From assembly GCF_030817595.1 (NCBI RefSeq), contig NZ_JAUSZN010000001.1, positions 2,674,001 through 2,738,000 of the forward strand: 64,000 bases of DNA, written 5' to 3'. The position numbers were made by a program, and so were the translations under genes. The stretch's first letter is position 1; each line of letters starts with the position of its first letter. The notes below the pieces were generated by a model, which ran no database searches, was not told the DNA's origin, and saw only the letters and a list, made by a program, of their open reading frames with translations. The stretch is from Neobacillus niacini. GTDB taxonomy: Bacteria > Bacillota > Bacilli > Bacillales > Cytobacillaceae. Positions 38,809 to 49,503 of this stretch are shown here, piece by piece.

Positions 38809-39560
38809 TATAAATCACCCTCGCCGGTATCAGAAAACTCAACAATCGCCAGTGAAATGTTATCCTCGCCGCCACGCTCATTAGCGATAGAGATTAATAA
38901 ATTTGATTTTTTCTCTAAGTCATCCTCGTTCTTTAGTATTTCAGCAAGTTCTGCTTCACTTACTTTGTTTGAAAGTCCGTCAGAGCATAATAAGAGAATG
39001 TCCCCTTCTTCAAACGTAATGGTTTTAATATCTATTGAGACATTCAGTTCAGTTCCAAGAGCCCGCATGATAACATTCTTTCTGGGATGATGTTCGGCGT
39101 CCTCTTTTGATATTTGCCCAGTGCGAACTAATTCATTCACCAGAGTATGATCTTCCGTCAATTGCTGGAATCCCGATTCATTTAGTATATAACAACGGCT
39201 ATCACCAACATGCGCTATGGTAGCGAATAGATGCGTAGTAATAACAGCTTCAATCGTAGTACCCATTCCATCACATTCATCATGGCTGTTTGCATGGTCA
39301 AATAAAACCCTGTTGACTTGAATAATCTTTGTTTTTAACCAAACTTCCGCTTGTTCTGCAGTTTGAATCCCTTCAGATTCCTCCCACATCTCTTTTAAAG
39401 TGGTTAATGTCATTGTGCTAGCCACGTCACCAGCACGGTGACCGCCCATACCATCAGCTACGATGGCAAGGCGCTGCCCGTCTCGGTTTAAAAATATACC
39501 AACACTATCTTCGTTATTCTTTCGAATTCTCCCTACATCCGTCTTATACACAGCTTTCAA
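38808..39560 (-). CDS. prpC: PP2C-type protein phosphatase PrpC
   Basis: Mn-dependent Ser/Thr phosphatase that reverses PrkC phosphorylation. Metal-binding motifs: KNNEDSVG, VADGMGGHRAGDVAS, HVGDSRCYI, CSDGLSNKV and GGEDNISLAIVE. I start at the TTG at 39560 (MKAVYKTDVGRIRKNNED, 250 residues): GAGG lies eight bases upstream and the family starts here. A GTG three codons upstream overlaps that Shine-Dalgarno. The Shine-Dalgarno itself overlaps the rlmN stop, linking the two genes. Confidence 0.94.
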   Translation of the reverse strand: MKAVYKTDVGRIRKNNEDSVGIFLNRDGQRLAIVADGMGGHRAGDVASTMTLTTLKEMWEESEGIQTAEQAEVWLKTKIIQVNRVLFDHANSHDECDGMGTTIEAVITTHLFATIAHVGDSRCYILNESGFQQLTEDHTLVNELVRTGQISKEDAEHHPRKNVIMRALGTELNVSIDIKTITFEEGDILLLCSDGLSNKVSEAELAEILKNEDDLEKKSNLLISIANERGGEDNISLAIVEFSDTGEGDL

Positions 39561-39565
39561 CGCTG

Positions 39566-40657
39566 TCACCTCGTCTCTTCTTTTCGCTCCTTTGCACGAA
39601 GTTGTCCACATGCTGCGTCAATGTCGTGACCCTGCTCCCGGCGAATGGTTACATTAATACCGCGATTTTTGAGTGTTTTTTCAAATGCAAAGATTTTATC
39701 CTTTGGGGTACGTACATAGTCCCTCTCTGGAACATAATTAACAGGAATTAGGTTAACATGGCATTTCAGTCCTTTTAATAAGGATGCTAATTCTTCTGCA
39801 TGTTCAACTGAATCATTAACACCGCCAAAAAGTCCGTATTCAAAACTAATTCGACGCCCCGTCTTATCGATATAATACCTTACAGATTTCATTAAGTCAT
39901 CTAGTTTATATGCCCTGTTGATAGGCATTAACCGAGACCTTAATTCAGTGTTAGGCGCATGAAGTGAAATCGCAAAATTAATTTGCATATTTTCATCAGC
40001 AAATTGATAAATTTTCGGTACAATTCCGCTGGTGGAAACTGTTATATGACGTGCACCAATCATCAATCCTTTGTCATGATTAATGATTTTTAGAAACGAC
40101 ATCATGTTATCATAATTGTCGAACGGTTCGCCTATCCCCATAATAACTACTGAGCTGACACGCTCGTCTGTTTCGTCAAGAGCTTGCTGAACTGTTACAA
40201 CCTGTGCAACAATTTCACCAGCTTCTAAATGACGCTTAAGCCCTCCAAGTGTGGAAGCACAGAAGGTACATCCAATCCGGCAGCCAACTTGCGTTGTTAC
40301 ACAAACCGAATTGCCATAATCATGTCGCATTAAAACAGTCTCAATAGAGTACCCGTCGTGAAGTTCAAACAGAAATTTAATGGTACCGTCAGAAGACGAT
40401 TGCTTTATAACCGTTTTTAATGTGGTAATTTGAAAATTCTCTGATAGCTTATCACGTAAACCTTTTGATAAATTATTCATATCTTCAAAAGAAGAAACTC
40501 TTTTTTTGTATAGCCAGTCAAAGATTTGCTCACCACGGAAAGGCTTTTCACCATTATTAGTCAGCCATTCCTTGAGTTCATGAAGCTGCAGGGAATAAAT
40601 AGAAGTTTTTTTTATGTCCAATGTTGTATTGTTCTCAGTTGTATTTAATTGTTCCAA
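39566..40657 (-). CDS. rlmN: dual-specificity 23S rRNA/tRNA A-methyltransferase RlmN
   Basis: Radical-SAM enzyme making m2A in 23S rRNA (A2503) and tRNA position 37. The 363 residues match B. subtilis. The CxxxCxxC cluster is in [17 protein letters not shown] near residue 115, and the second methyl-carrying cysteine is in [14 protein letters not shown] near the C-terminus. The start is TTG ([10 protein letters not shown]), with AAGGTG six bases upstream overlapping the rsmB stop region. Followed by prpC. Confidence 0.95.
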   Translation of the reverse strand: MEQLNTTENNTTLDIKKTSIYSLQLHELKEWLTNNGEKPFRGEQIFDWLYKKRVSSFEDMNNLSKGLRDKLSENFQITTLKTVIKQSSSDGTIKFLFELHDGYSIETVLMRHDYGNSVCVTTQVGCRIGCTFCASTLGGLKRHLEAGEIVAQVVTVQQALDETDERVSSVVIMGIGEPFDNYDNMMSFLKIINHDKGLMIGARHITVSTSGIVPKIYQFADENMQINFAISLHAPNTELRSRLMPINRAYKLDDLMKSVRYYIDKTGRRISFEYGLFGGVNDSVEHAEELASLLKGLKCHVNLIPVNYVPERDYVRTPKDKIFAFEKTLKNRGINVTIRREQGHDIDAACGQLRAKERKEETR

Positions 40658-40660
40658 CTG

Positions 40661-42010
40661 TTACACCTTCTTTCTTAAGCATACGATAAAGAATCCGTCA
40701 GAGCCAATATCCTGGGGAAGTATTTGTAAATAACCATCTGTTACCAATGGTTGAATTGCCTCTGGCATTCTTCCTTTTAATGAAGCATCTGTCTCAAATT
40801 CAGGATGCTCTTGTAAAAATTTTAAGACTGTACCTTCATTTTCTTCTTTATCTACTGTACACGTACTGTAGACAAGAATTCCACCTTTTTTCACTAAAGG
40901 TGAGACCGAGTTTAATAAATTTTGTTGAATCGTACTTAATTGATAAAGATCTTGTTCTTTTTTGGTATATTTCATGTCAGGTTTCCTTCTCATAACACCC
41001 AACCCTGAACACGGGGCATCGAGGAGGATTCTATCAAAATACTCCTCTTGAAACTGTTCTCCTGCCTTGCGTGAATCCATTGCAATTGTCCTTATATTAC
41101 CCAAACCTAAACGTTTAGCATTTTCATTAATTAATTTTACTTTATGTTCATGTAAATCGAGCGAAATTACTCCGCCAGTTAATTTCATTGTTTCTGCAAT
41201 ATGAGTCGTTTTTCCGCCAGGAGCGGCACAGGCATCCAAAATCAATTCGTTTTCATTTGGAGCTAGTGCATAGGCAGCCAGCATTGAACTTTCGTCCTGT
41301 ATGGTAATCATGCCTTTTTTAAACGCCCTTGAAAGTGCCAAATTTCCCCTCAAAGCCCTAATAGCTTCCGGAATAACAGGACTTTTTTCAACTAGAAATC
41401 CTTCTTCATCAAGATCCTCAATCACTTCACGGACAGTCGTTTTTGTTAGGTTTACCCTCGCTGTTTGCAGTGGCGCCGTTAGGTTGATCTCACACATTTC
41501 TTTTGTTCTTTCAAAACCAAATTGCTCAACCCACCTCTTAACCAGCCATTCTGGGTGGCTCGTTTCGATTGATAGCTTTTCAATGGGATCACTAACTTGA
41601 TCCAATGATGGGAGTCCCTCACGCTGAATACTTCTCAGCACACCATTTACCATTCCTGAAATCCCTTTGTGTCCTCGCTTTTTAGCAATTTCGACTGCTT
41701 CATATATGGCTGCTCTATCAGGAATCTTATCAAGGTATACCATTTGATAGAGTGTTATCCTTAATAGCTGGTGCACCCAATTTTCCAACTTTTTGCTGTT
41801 TTTTATAAAGGGTTTTAGATAGTAGTCGAGCGCCATCTTTCTTTGTAATGTTCCATATGTTAACTCTGTCAGCAGACCGATATCAATAGAGGGAATTTTG
41901 TTTTTTTCAATGGTACTATTTAACAGTAAGTTACTGTAAGATTGATTTTTTTCAATGTTCTCCAGTAATTCCACCGCTGCTTCACGTACATTTTTCTTTT
42001 TATTGGTCAT
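40661..42010 (-). CDS. rsmB: 16S rRNA (cytosine-967-C5)-methyltransferase
   Basis: RsmB methylates C967 of 16S rRNA. Of 449 residues, the N-terminal NusB-like domain covers about 1-145 and the Rossmann methyltransferase domain about 160-449. Motifs: LDACAAPGGKTTHIAETM near 255, RILLDAPCSGLGVMRRKPD near 325 and VYSTCTVDKEENEGTV near 375, supplying both catalytic cysteines. It lies one nucleotide after fmt. Confidence 0.96.
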   Translation of the reverse strand: MTNKKKNVREAAVELLENIEKNQSYSNLLLNSTIEKNKIPSIDIGLLTELTYGTLQRKMALDYYLKPFIKNSKKLENWVHQLLRITLYQMVYLDKIPDRAAIYEAVEIAKKRGHKGISGMVNGVLRSIQREGLPSLDQVSDPIEKLSIETSHPEWLVKRWVEQFGFERTKEMCEINLTAPLQTARVNLTKTTVREVIEDLDEEGFLVEKSPVIPEAIRALRGNLALSRAFKKGMITIQDESSMLAAYALAPNENELILDACAAPGGKTTHIAETMKLTGGVISLDLHEHKVKLINENAKRLGLGNIRTIAMDSRKAGEQFQEEYFDRILLDAPCSGLGVMRRKPDMKYTKKEQDLYQLSTIQQNLLNSVSPLVKKGGILVYSTCTVDKEENEGTVLKFLQEHPEFETDASLKGRMPEAIQPLVTDGYLQILPQDIGSDGFFIVCLRKKV

Positions 42011-42011
42011 T

Positions 42012-42956
42012 TTATTCTCCTAGTTTGCTGCCAACTAAGATTTTCGAACCTGCACCTCTGTAAAATTCTTCACATGTCATTTTCGTTTTTCCAGAAGGCT
42101 GCAGTTCTTTAATCTTAATAGCTGTTTCATTACCCGTTGATACAGTTAGGCCATCAGGGTCGTTCTTTAAGATGGTTCCAGGCTCCCGGTTATCTATACC
42201 TGTGACCTTCTCTGAACGCCACACTTTTAACGTTTGACCATCAAGGGTTGTAAAAGCAACTGGCCAGGGGTTTAAGCCGCGGATATGATTATAAATCTCT
42301 TCGCCCGTTTTGGACCAATCAATTTTTTCCTGCTCGCGCTTAATATTAGAAGCAAATGTTGCTTTCGCATTATCCTGTGGAATAGGCGTTAATTTTCCTT
42401 TTAATAAATTGGGCAGAGTTTCTGATAAAAGTTCAGCCCCAGCCTTGCTTAGCTTTGTATGAAGGCTACCCACATTATCTTCCTCAGTAATCTCTACTTC
42501 TACTTGAGTTAAAATGTCACCGGCGTCCAGCTTTTCAACCATATACATAATGGTGATCCCTGTTTTCTTTTTGCCTTGGATGAGAGCATAATGAATGGGT
42601 GCTCCGCCGCGAAGTTCTGGAAGAAGCGAGGCATGGACGTTAATACAGCCATGTGCTGGTGCTTCTAATATTTCTTTCGGTAATATTTGTCCGAAAGCCG
42701 CTGTAATGATCAAATCGGGATTTAAAGAAATGATCTTTTCCAATTCCTCTTTTTGGCGGATTTTTTCAGGTTGATACACTGGGATACCATGCTTCAATGC
42801 TTCAACTTTGACAGGCGGCGGTGTTAGTACTTTTTTTCTGCCAACCGGTCGATCTGGCTGGGTAACAACACCTATAACCTCATAACCGTCATTTATTATT
42901 CTTTGCAGCACGGGTACTGAAAAGTCTGGGGTACCCATAAAAACGATTCTCGTCAT
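42012..42956 (-). CDS. fmt: methionyl-tRNA formyltransferase
   Basis: Formylates initiator Met-tRNA using 10-formyl-tetrahydrofolate. It has 314 residues with [17 protein letters not shown] at the start, the folate-site motif [20 protein letters not shown] near 108 and [11 protein letters not shown]. The C-terminal OB-fold domain follows. The ATG overlaps the def stop (ATGA), so deformylase and formyltransferase are translationally coupled. Confidence 0.97.
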   Translation of the reverse strand: MTRIVFMGTPDFSVPVLQRIINDGYEVIGVVTQPDRPVGRKKVLTPPPVKVEALKHGIPVYQPEKIRQKEELEKIISLNPDLIITAAFGQILPKEILEAPAHGCINVHASLLPELRGGAPIHYALIQGKKKTGITIMYMVEKLDAGDILTQVEVEITEEDNVGSLHTKLSKAGAELLSETLPNLLKGKLTPIPQDNAKATFASNIKREQEKIDWSKTGEEIYNHIRGLNPWPVAFTTLDGQTLKVWRSEKVTGIDNREPGTILKNDPDGLTVSTGNETAIKIKELQPSGKTKMTCEEFYRGAGSKILVGSKLGE

Positions 42957-43438
42957 TCACTTTCTACTCCTTTTAACTCATCTTCTTCAAGATATCGGCT
43001 TACTTTAGATGTGAATAATACCCCGTCTAAATGATCGATTTCATGTTGTATTGCCCTTGCCAGAAATTCTTCAGCTTCGAGGGTGAATTTTTTTCCTTTT
43101 CGATCAAATGCCTCGATTTTCACATAATTGGGTCTGGTTACTTCTCCAAAAAGGTCTGGGAAGCTTAAACAGCCTTCAGGACCCGTTTGCTCTCCTGATG
43201 TATTGATAATACGTGGATTAATCATCTCAATCGTACCGTACTCATCATCAATATCAACAATTGCGATTCGTTCATCTATTCCAATTTGTGGCGCCGCAAG
43301 TCCAACACCATCATGTTCAATCATGGTGTCATACATATCATCAAGCAATTTAGCAAGCTTTCTGTCAAACTTTTCTACAGGTCTGCAATTTTTTTCAAGT
43401 ACCTCAGCTGGGTACATTACAATTTTTCTAATCGCCAA
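42953..43438 (-). CDS. def: peptide deformylase
   Basis: Metalloenzyme removing the N-formyl group of nascent proteins. It has 161 residues with all three motifs: [10 protein letters not shown] (about 43), EGCLSFPD (about 88) and QHEIDHLDG (about 130), which provide the Cys and two His metal ligands. It is the short type common as DefA in Bacillus. It is separated from priA by 118 bases in which I see no gene or strong terminator. Confidence 0.96.
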   Translation of the reverse strand: MAIRKIVMYPAEVLEKNCRPVEKFDRKLAKLLDDMYDTMIEHDGVGLAAPQIGIDERIAIVDIDDEYGTIEMINPRIINTSGEQTGPEGCLSFPDLFGEVTRPNYVKIEAFDRKGKKFTLEAEEFLARAIQHEIDHLDGVLFTSKVSRYLEEDELKGVESE

Positions 43439-43556
43439 AGGTGTTCCTCCATCTAAAATCGTAGTTGTCCGATTCTTTTATCTTTATTATTAATTACTAT
43501 ACATTTTCACCCAAATTACTCTTTCATAACCTTTTATATCAACGATATTTGGTTTC

Positions 43557-45968
43557 TTACATTAAAATAAATGGGTTTACATCGATTGATACAAGTAAGC
43601 CGCTTTTTGGGTCGCTTTGGTATTGGTCGAGTATGGCTTTTAATGTCTTATTAAGCTCCGGTTCACGCTTATATTTTATTAGGCAATGATAGCGGTAGCG
43701 GTTATTGATTCGCGGGATTGGTGACGCAGCAGGACCCAGAACGACTGCATGATTGGACAGACGTGACCTGACAAAAGCAGCGATTTTTTCAGTTGCCGAA
43801 ACAACAGTCATTAATTCTTCATGACTTATTGTGATTAAGGACAGATAATAAAAGGGCGGGTAATGATGAGCTTTTCTCATCATCATTTCCCTGTGGTAAA
43901 AGCGATCATAATCCTGTGTTCCGGCCAGCTCTACACTATAATGCTCCGGTGTATAAGTTTGGATTATGACTTCCCCGGGTAATTCATGGCGCCCTGCCCT
44001 GCCGCTAACTTGTGTTAATAGCTGAAATGTTTTTTCAGAGGAGCGGAAATCCGGTAAATGGAGCATCGTATCTGCTGAAAGTACGCCAACAAGCGTAATA
44101 TTCGGAAAATCCAATCCTTTAGCAATCATTTGCGTACCTAAAAGAATATCAGCTTTTCCTTCATGGAATTCCTTTAACAGCCTTTCATGGGCTCCCTTTT
44201 GCCCAGTAGTATCAACATCCATACGAATTACTTTTGCCTCAGGAAGAATTTTCCCCAGTTCTTCTTCAACCTTTTGTGTTCCTGTACCAAAATAACGGAT
44301 ATAATCACTTGCGCACTCAGGGCACTGGATAGGTACATAGCTTTCAAAACCGCAATAATGGCATTTCATTTGATCCTTAACCTTGTGATAGGTTAAGGAA
44401 ATATCACAATTCGGGCAATTCATCACATACCCGCAATCCCTGCACATAACAAATGAGGAGTGCCCGCGTTTGTTTAGAAATAATACAGACTGCTCTTTTC
44501 TTTCAATTCGCTCTTTTAGTAATTCAAACAATTTCCTCGAAAACATAGAGCGATTACCAGCTCTAAGTTCCTCCCGCATATCAACAATTTCTACTGCCGG
44601 CAATGCCCTCTTATTCATCCGGTTCGGCAGGGATAATAGTGTGTAAACCCCTTTTTGTGCTCTTGCAAATGACTCAAGTGCTGGAGTTGCGCTCCCAAGT
44701 ACAACTGGGCATTGATTATTTTGCGCTCGTTCTATCGCTACATCTCGCGCATGATAACGCGGCATTTCTTCCTGCTTGTAGCTTGTTTCATGTTCCTCAT
44801 CAATAATAATAATGCCCAGGTTCTCAAAAGGAGCAAAGATGGCTGACCTTGCACCGACTACCACTTTAACCTCTTTACGTTGAATCTTCCGCCATTCATC
44901 ATATTTTTCACCAGCAGAAAGTCCGCTGTGCAATACCGCTACTAAATTCCCAAAACGGCCCTTAAAGCGATTAACCATTTGAGGAGTTAAAGCAATTTCT
45001 GGTACAAGTACAATCGCCTCTTTGCCTTTTTCAATGACATCTTGAATGGTTTGCAAGTAAATTTCAGTTTTCCCGCTGCCAGTTACCCCATAAAGCAAAA
45101 ACACCTCATGGCGTTTATTTTCTATACTTCCTAGAATTGGAACCATCGCTCGCTGCTGGTCTTCTGTTAAGAGCAGAGGCTCGGTTCGTGTAAATGTGCG
45201 ATTTTCATAAGGATCACGATAAACTTCCATGTCTTGTTCAGCAAGAAATCCCTTTTCAACTAGTGCTTTTACAGTTGATGATGAAATGTTTAAATGTGAT
45301 AACAACTGTCTCAATTCCACCGGGTCACTGTGTTCAACAAAATACCTTAAAACCTCTTTTTGTTTTTCAGCCTTTTGAGGAAGGCCATTACTCGCTGTTT
45401 CCAAATCTCCTGAGGAAAGCAAAGGAATGACATATTTTAATTTCTTTTTCTTTAGTTTTTCTTTCACTATATAAAGAACTTCTAACAGCCCTTTAGCAGC
45501 TTCTCTTTGGAGAATTGGAACTAAACCATTCTCTAAGGCGTCATCCCATTGTATCGCTTCTTGATTTTTAAATACTTCTTGAAGCTGCGCAGGTAATTGA
45601 TTTAGTTTTACCCCTGTGGAAAGCTTTACCTTCTTTTCATACTTCGCTTTTAATGCAGCTGGGAGCATTGCTTGATAGGCATAAATTTTAAAGCACAACG
45701 TATTAATAGTCAGCCAATTACCGAGATCAAGTAATTCCCGATTAAGAACAGGTTCTAAGTCCATCGGTTCAATAATTTCACGGAGTTTCTTAAATTCTGA
45801 ATCTGCTTTTATCTCAGTAACAAAGCCTTGAATTTTCCTTGGACCAAAGGGGACTATTACCCTCATCCCGGGCTGGATCGTCTCTATCCATTCGGTTGGG
45901 ATTAAGTAATCAAACGCCCTATCCGTTTGTTTTGCAGGCACATCAACAATAACACTAGCAATTTTCAT
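43557..45968 (-). CDS. priA: primosomal replication protein PriA
   Basis: Superfamily 2 helicase that restarts stalled forks by loading the replicative helicase. It has 803 residues. The N-terminal DNA-binding part begins MKIASVIVDVPAKQTDRAFD. Helicase motifs: LLYGVTGSGKTEIYLQTI near 295, IIIDEEHETSYKQEEMPRYH near 390, and QVSGRAGRHELPG near 660. Eight zinc-ligand cysteines cluster near 510-550 (CRDCGYVMNCPNC, CHYCGF, CPEC). The start at 45968 lies 14 nt inside the end of coaBC; a 20-codon upstream extension is not conserved. Confidence 0.96.
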   Translation of the reverse strand: MKIASVIVDVPAKQTDRAFDYLIPTEWIETIQPGMRVIVPFGPRKIQGFVTEIKADSEFKKLREIIEPMDLEPVLNRELLDLGNWLTINTLCFKIYAYQAMLPAALKAKYEKKVKLSTGVKLNQLPAQLQEVFKNQEAIQWDDALENGLVPILQREAAKGLLEVLYIVKEKLKKKKLKYVIPLLSSGDLETASNGLPQKAEKQKEVLRYFVEHSDPVELRQLLSHLNISSSTVKALVEKGFLAEQDMEVYRDPYENRTFTRTEPLLLTEDQQRAMVPILGSIENKRHEVFLLYGVTGSGKTEIYLQTIQDVIEKGKEAIVLVPEIALTPQMVNRFKGRFGNLVAVLHSGLSAGEKYDEWRKIQRKEVKVVVGARSAIFAPFENLGIIIIDEEHETSYKQEEMPRYHARDVAIERAQNNQCPVVLGSATPALESFARAQKGVYTLLSLPNRMNKRALPAVEIVDMREELRAGNRSMFSRKLFELLKERIERKEQSVLFLNKRGHSSFVMCRDCGYVMNCPNCDISLTYHKVKDQMKCHYCGFESYVPIQCPECASDYIRYFGTGTQKVEEELGKILPEAKVIRMDVDTTGQKGAHERLLKEFHEGKADILLGTQMIAKGLDFPNITLVGVLSADTMLHLPDFRSSEKTFQLLTQVSGRAGRHELPGEVIIQTYTPEHYSVELAGTQDYDRFYHREMMMRKAHHYPPFYYLSLITISHEELMTVVSATEKIAAFVRSRLSNHAVVLGPAASPIPRINNRYRYHCLIKYKREPELNKTLKAILDQYQSDPKSGLLVSIDVNPFILM

Positions 45969-47175
45969 TAGATTCCAAATCCTTTGGTAATACAACGATT
46001 TCTTCGATAATCTTATGTGCAACCTCAAGCTTTGACATTAAAGGCAGCTCAATCTTGGTTCCGTCACGCTTAAAGAGCGTCACGATGTTTGTATCCCTGC
46101 CAAAACCAGCACCTTCTGCCTTCACATTATTCGCTACAATCATATCTGCATTTTTGGACTTTAATTTTTTAAGCGCATATTCTTCAACATTTTCCGTTTC
46201 CGCTGCGAATCCAATTAGAATCTGATTTCTTTTTTTTGTTCCTAGCTCAAATAAAATATCTTTCGTTCTTTCAAGTTCAATCGCTTTGTCCCCAGGCTGT
46301 TTTTTCATCTTATGTTCATAAGAAACTTTAGGAGTGTAATCAGCGACTGCAGCTGTTTTTATAATAATATCCGCGTCATCAAAGTTTTTCATCACGGCAT
46401 GATACATCTCATCTGCACTTTCAATATTAACTATATCTACACCAGCGGGAGGAGTTAAATGGACCGGTCCTGAAACTAATATTACTTTCGCGCCCTCTTT
46501 CTTTGCAGCTTCGGCAAGAGCGTATCCCATTTTTCCTGTAGAATGGTTGGTAATAAAACGGACAGGGTCAATCTTTTCCCTTGTTGGACCAGCAGTAATT
46601 AGCACGGTTTTCCCTTTTAACTTTAAAGAGCTGTTTTTAAGAAAATTCTGTTTGATTAATTCAACAATTTTCTCGGGTTCCTCTAAACGTCCCTTACCAA
46701 CATAGCCACACGCTAAATAGCCCTCACTCGGTTCAATAAACCGGTAACCGTAGGAGGCCAATATAGTTATGTTCTTTTTCACTGCCGGATGGTCATACAT
46801 ATGTACATTCATCGCCGGGGCAATCCAAACTGGAGCAGTTGCGGCAAGTAAGGTGGTGGTAATCATATTATCAGCTATGCCATTTGCCAGCTTACCTATC
46901 GTATTGGCTGTTGCAGGAGCTACAAGTATTAAATCGGCCCAATCAGCTAAATCAATGTGTGCAATCACATTGGGATTTTTTTCATCAAAGGTATCGGTAT
47001 ACACATCATTTCGAGATAACGCCTGAAAAGTTAATGGGGTAACAAATTTTGCAGCAGATTCACTTAGTATTACTCTTACTTTAGCACCAGCTTGGACAAG
47101 TTTGCTCGTTAAAGCTGCCGCTTTATACACCGCAATTCCACCTGATACACACAATAAAATCTTTTTATCCAACAT
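45955..47175 (-). CDS. coaBC: bifunctional phosphopantothenoylcysteine decarboxylase / phosphopantothenate-cysteine ligase
   Basis: Carries out two steps of coenzyme A synthesis. The N-terminal flavin-dependent CoaC (about 1-180) has CVSGGIAVYKAAALTSKLV, the PAMNVHMYDHPAV motif and the substrate clamp ACGYVGKGRLEEP. The C-terminal CoaB has TAGPTREKIDPVRFITNHST and MGYALAEAAKKEGAKV. I take the ATG at 47175 (MLDKKILLCVSGG, 406 residues, the B. subtilis length), eight bases from GGGGG. An ATG one codon earlier is the alternative. It overlaps priA by 14 nt. Confidence 0.95.
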   Translation of the reverse strand: MLDKKILLCVSGGIAVYKAAALTSKLVQAGAKVRVILSESAAKFVTPLTFQALSRNDVYTDTFDEKNPNVIAHIDLADWADLILVAPATANTIGKLANGIADNMITTTLLAATAPVWIAPAMNVHMYDHPAVKKNITILASYGYRFIEPSEGYLACGYVGKGRLEEPEKIVELIKQNFLKNSSLKLKGKTVLITAGPTREKIDPVRFITNHSTGKMGYALAEAAKKEGAKVILVSGPVHLTPPAGVDIVNIESADEMYHAVMKNFDDADIIIKTAAVADYTPKVSYEHKMKKQPGDKAIELERTKDILFELGTKKRNQILIGFAAETENVEEYALKKLKSKNADMIVANNVKAEGAGFGRDTNIVTLFKRDGTKIELPLMSKLEVAHKIIEEIVVLPKDLESNENC

Positions 47176-47272
47176 CATCGGATCCCCCACTTCTATTCCA
47201 CAAGTATCTATTCTTTTATTATGCTAGAAACACTTTTTTTTTTCATCTTTTTCAACCGTTTTTCGACAAAAA

Positions 47273-47304
47273 ATAAAAAAAGGCTGACATCCTGCCGTCA
47301 GACC
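47273..47304 (-). terminator. intrinsic terminator of gmk-rpoZ
   Basis: GGCTGAC (47282-47288) pairs with GTCAGaCC (47297-47304, one bulge), 8-nt loop. On the minus strand TTTTTTTATTTTTTG follows. It lies 10 nt after the rpoZ stop. Confidence 0.82.
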
Positions 47305-47314
47305 TTCTCGATTA

Positions 47315-47560
47315 TTACTTGCCTATATTGCTATCTTTGCCGTAAATAGCACCTGTTTCTGATTTATTTGGAATTCGATATGTCAGCTCACCGCTGTAGA
47401 TTTCCTCTAAAGCTTTTCCTACGTGTTTATAGGAAACATATTTAGGTAATCTTTCATCACGTGTTTGCTGCATGGAGCGGGCACGTTTTGCTGCAACAGA
47501 AACTAGTGAGTATTTTGAGTCAATTTTATTTAGTAATGAGTCAATCGAAGGATATAACAT
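47315..47560 (-). CDS. rpoZ: DNA-directed RNA polymerase omega subunit
   Basis: Omega subunit, which aids assembly and stability of RNA polymerase by holding the beta-prime C-terminus. It has 81 residues, a little longer than B. subtilis omega. The family block [20 protein letters not shown] is near residues 15-34. It starts [12 protein letters not shown] directly after the gmk stop (adjacent genes) and is followed by a terminator. Confidence 0.95.
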   Translation of the reverse strand: MLYPSIDSLLNKIDSKYSLVSVAAKRARSMQQTRDERLPKYVSYKHVGKALEEIYSGELTYRIPNKSETGAIYGKDSNIGK

Positions 47561-48178
<618 letters not shown>

Positions 48179-48186
48179 CTATAATC

Positions 48187-48450
48187 CTACCCTTCATCTA
48201 TAATTTCATCACGGTCTGCCAATCTATGGGCAACCGTTTCAGGCTGTACCGCTGATAAAATAACATGATCACTATCCATGACAATTACGGCACGTGTACG
48301 TCTTCCATATGTAGCATCAATCAAAGAACCCCTATCACGTGCATCTTGGATAATCCTTTTTATCGGAGCAGATTCAGGGCTTACAATTGAAATTATCCGA
48401 TTGGCAGATACGATATTTCCAAATCCAATATTAATCAATTTAATCGACAT
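48187..48450 (-). CDS. remA: extracellular matrix regulator RemA
   Basis: DNA-binding activator of biofilm matrix operons in B. subtilis, also linked to osmoprotection. It has 87 residues, [20 protein letters not shown] followed by [20 protein letters not shown] and [20 protein letters not shown]. It is almost identical in pattern to the B. subtilis protein (formerly YlzA). A 19-codon upstream extension is rejected, because the family start is [11 protein letters not shown]. It lies between yloC and gmk as in relatives. Confidence 0.95.
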   Translation of the reverse strand: MSIKLINIGFGNIVSANRIISIVSPESAPIKRIIQDARDRGSLIDATYGRRTRAVIVMDSDHVILSAVQPETVAHRLADRDEIIDEG

Positions 48451-48509
48451 GATTATCATCCAATCATCAATAATATATTTTGGTCGAGTCAACCAATTTC
48501 TAAACACAT

Positions 48510-49385
48510 TTATTCAATATTTTGAACTTGTTCCTTCAGTTTCTCAAGCAAACTTTTTATTTCAACTACTTTTTTAGTAATATTTGAGTCATTTGCTTTT
48601 GATCCAATGGTATTAGCTTCCCTATTCATCTCCTGCACAAGGAAATCAAGTTTTCTTCCAATAGGCTCAATCTCATTTAATGTTTGCTTAAACTGCTGGA
48701 CGTGGCTATTTAACCTTGTTAATTCCTCGTTAATATCAATTTTATCAGCAAAAATCGCTACTTCGGTTAATACACGACTTTCATCGATTTGGCCTTGTAC
48801 TAGTTCCTCAATTCTTTTCATTAAGCGTTCTTTATAGGCGGAGGCAACCAGTGGGGCGTAACCTCTTAGATCGTCTATATTTGTGTCTAATTGTAATAAA
48901 GAAGTGAGCAAATCCTTTTTTAGCTCTTCTCCTTCAGTTATTCGCATTTGCTTACATAGTAAAACTGCTTCTTCTGTTGCTCTTAGTACTAAGTTTTCCA
49001 ATTCTTCGTTGCCAGCATCATTTTCTTCGATATGTAAAAATTCGTTACGTGTCAATAAATCTTGAAGTAAAACATTTCCTTCAATATTGAATTTATCACG
49101 TGCTTCTTTAATAAACAGGTAGTATTCTTCGAGCAGCTTCCAATCAACCTGGATTTTCCGAGTAACTGCACCTTCCCCTTCTATCATTATATAGACTTCA
49201 GCTCTGCCACGCCTTAGATGCTGATTCAATTTTTTCTTAATCTTATCTTCTACCTTTAACAGCTGCCTCGGCATCCGAACATTTATTTCACTAAAACGAT
49301 GGTTGACTGTTTTTACTTCCACATTTACCGAAAAAGAGGCTGAGGAAATTCTGCTTCTCCCAAAGCCCGTCATACTTATAACCAT
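48510..49385 (-). CDS. yloC: YicC/YloC family endoribonuclease
   Basis: Member of the YicC family. B. subtilis YloC and E. coli YicC have been reported as endoribonucleases acting on small RNAs. It has 291 residues, equal to B. subtilis YloC. The N-terminal domain carries [13 protein letters not shown] and [20 protein letters not shown]. The C-terminal DUF1732 part has [40 protein letters not shown] and [21 protein letters not shown] start at 49385, eight bases after GGAG, not the GTG three codons upstream. Confidence 0.93.
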   Translation of the reverse strand: MVISMTGFGRSRISSASFSVNVEVKTVNHRFSEINVRMPRQLLKVEDKIKKKLNQHLRRGRAEVYIMIEGEGAVTRKIQVDWKLLEEYYLFIKEARDKFNIEGNVLLQDLLTRNEFLHIEENDAGNEELENLVLRATEEAVLLCKQMRITEGEELKKDLLTSLLQLDTNIDDLRGYAPLVASAYKERLMKRIEELVQGQIDESRVLTEVAIFADKIDINEELTRLNSHVQQFKQTLNEIEPIGRKLDFLVQEMNREANTIGSKANDSNITKKVVEIKSLLEKLKEQVQNIE

Positions 49386-49449
49386 CAAGGACACTCCAAT
49401 CTTCTGAGCGGTTAACCTACTATGTAAAAGTATATTGTTTTTTTGCGGA

Positions 49450-49488
49450 AACTAACAAAAGGTAATAGAGTCATCTCTACTACCTTTT
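49450..49488 (-). terminator. intrinsic terminator of the calcium ATPase gene
   Basis: Interrupted stem AAAAGGTA...AGAG-TCAT-CTCT...TACCTTTT (49457-49488), 16 nt past the stop of the ATPase gene. The minus-strand tail is TTTTGTTAGTTT. Confidence 0.7.
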
Positions 49489-49503
49489 GGATTATAACAC
49501 ACT

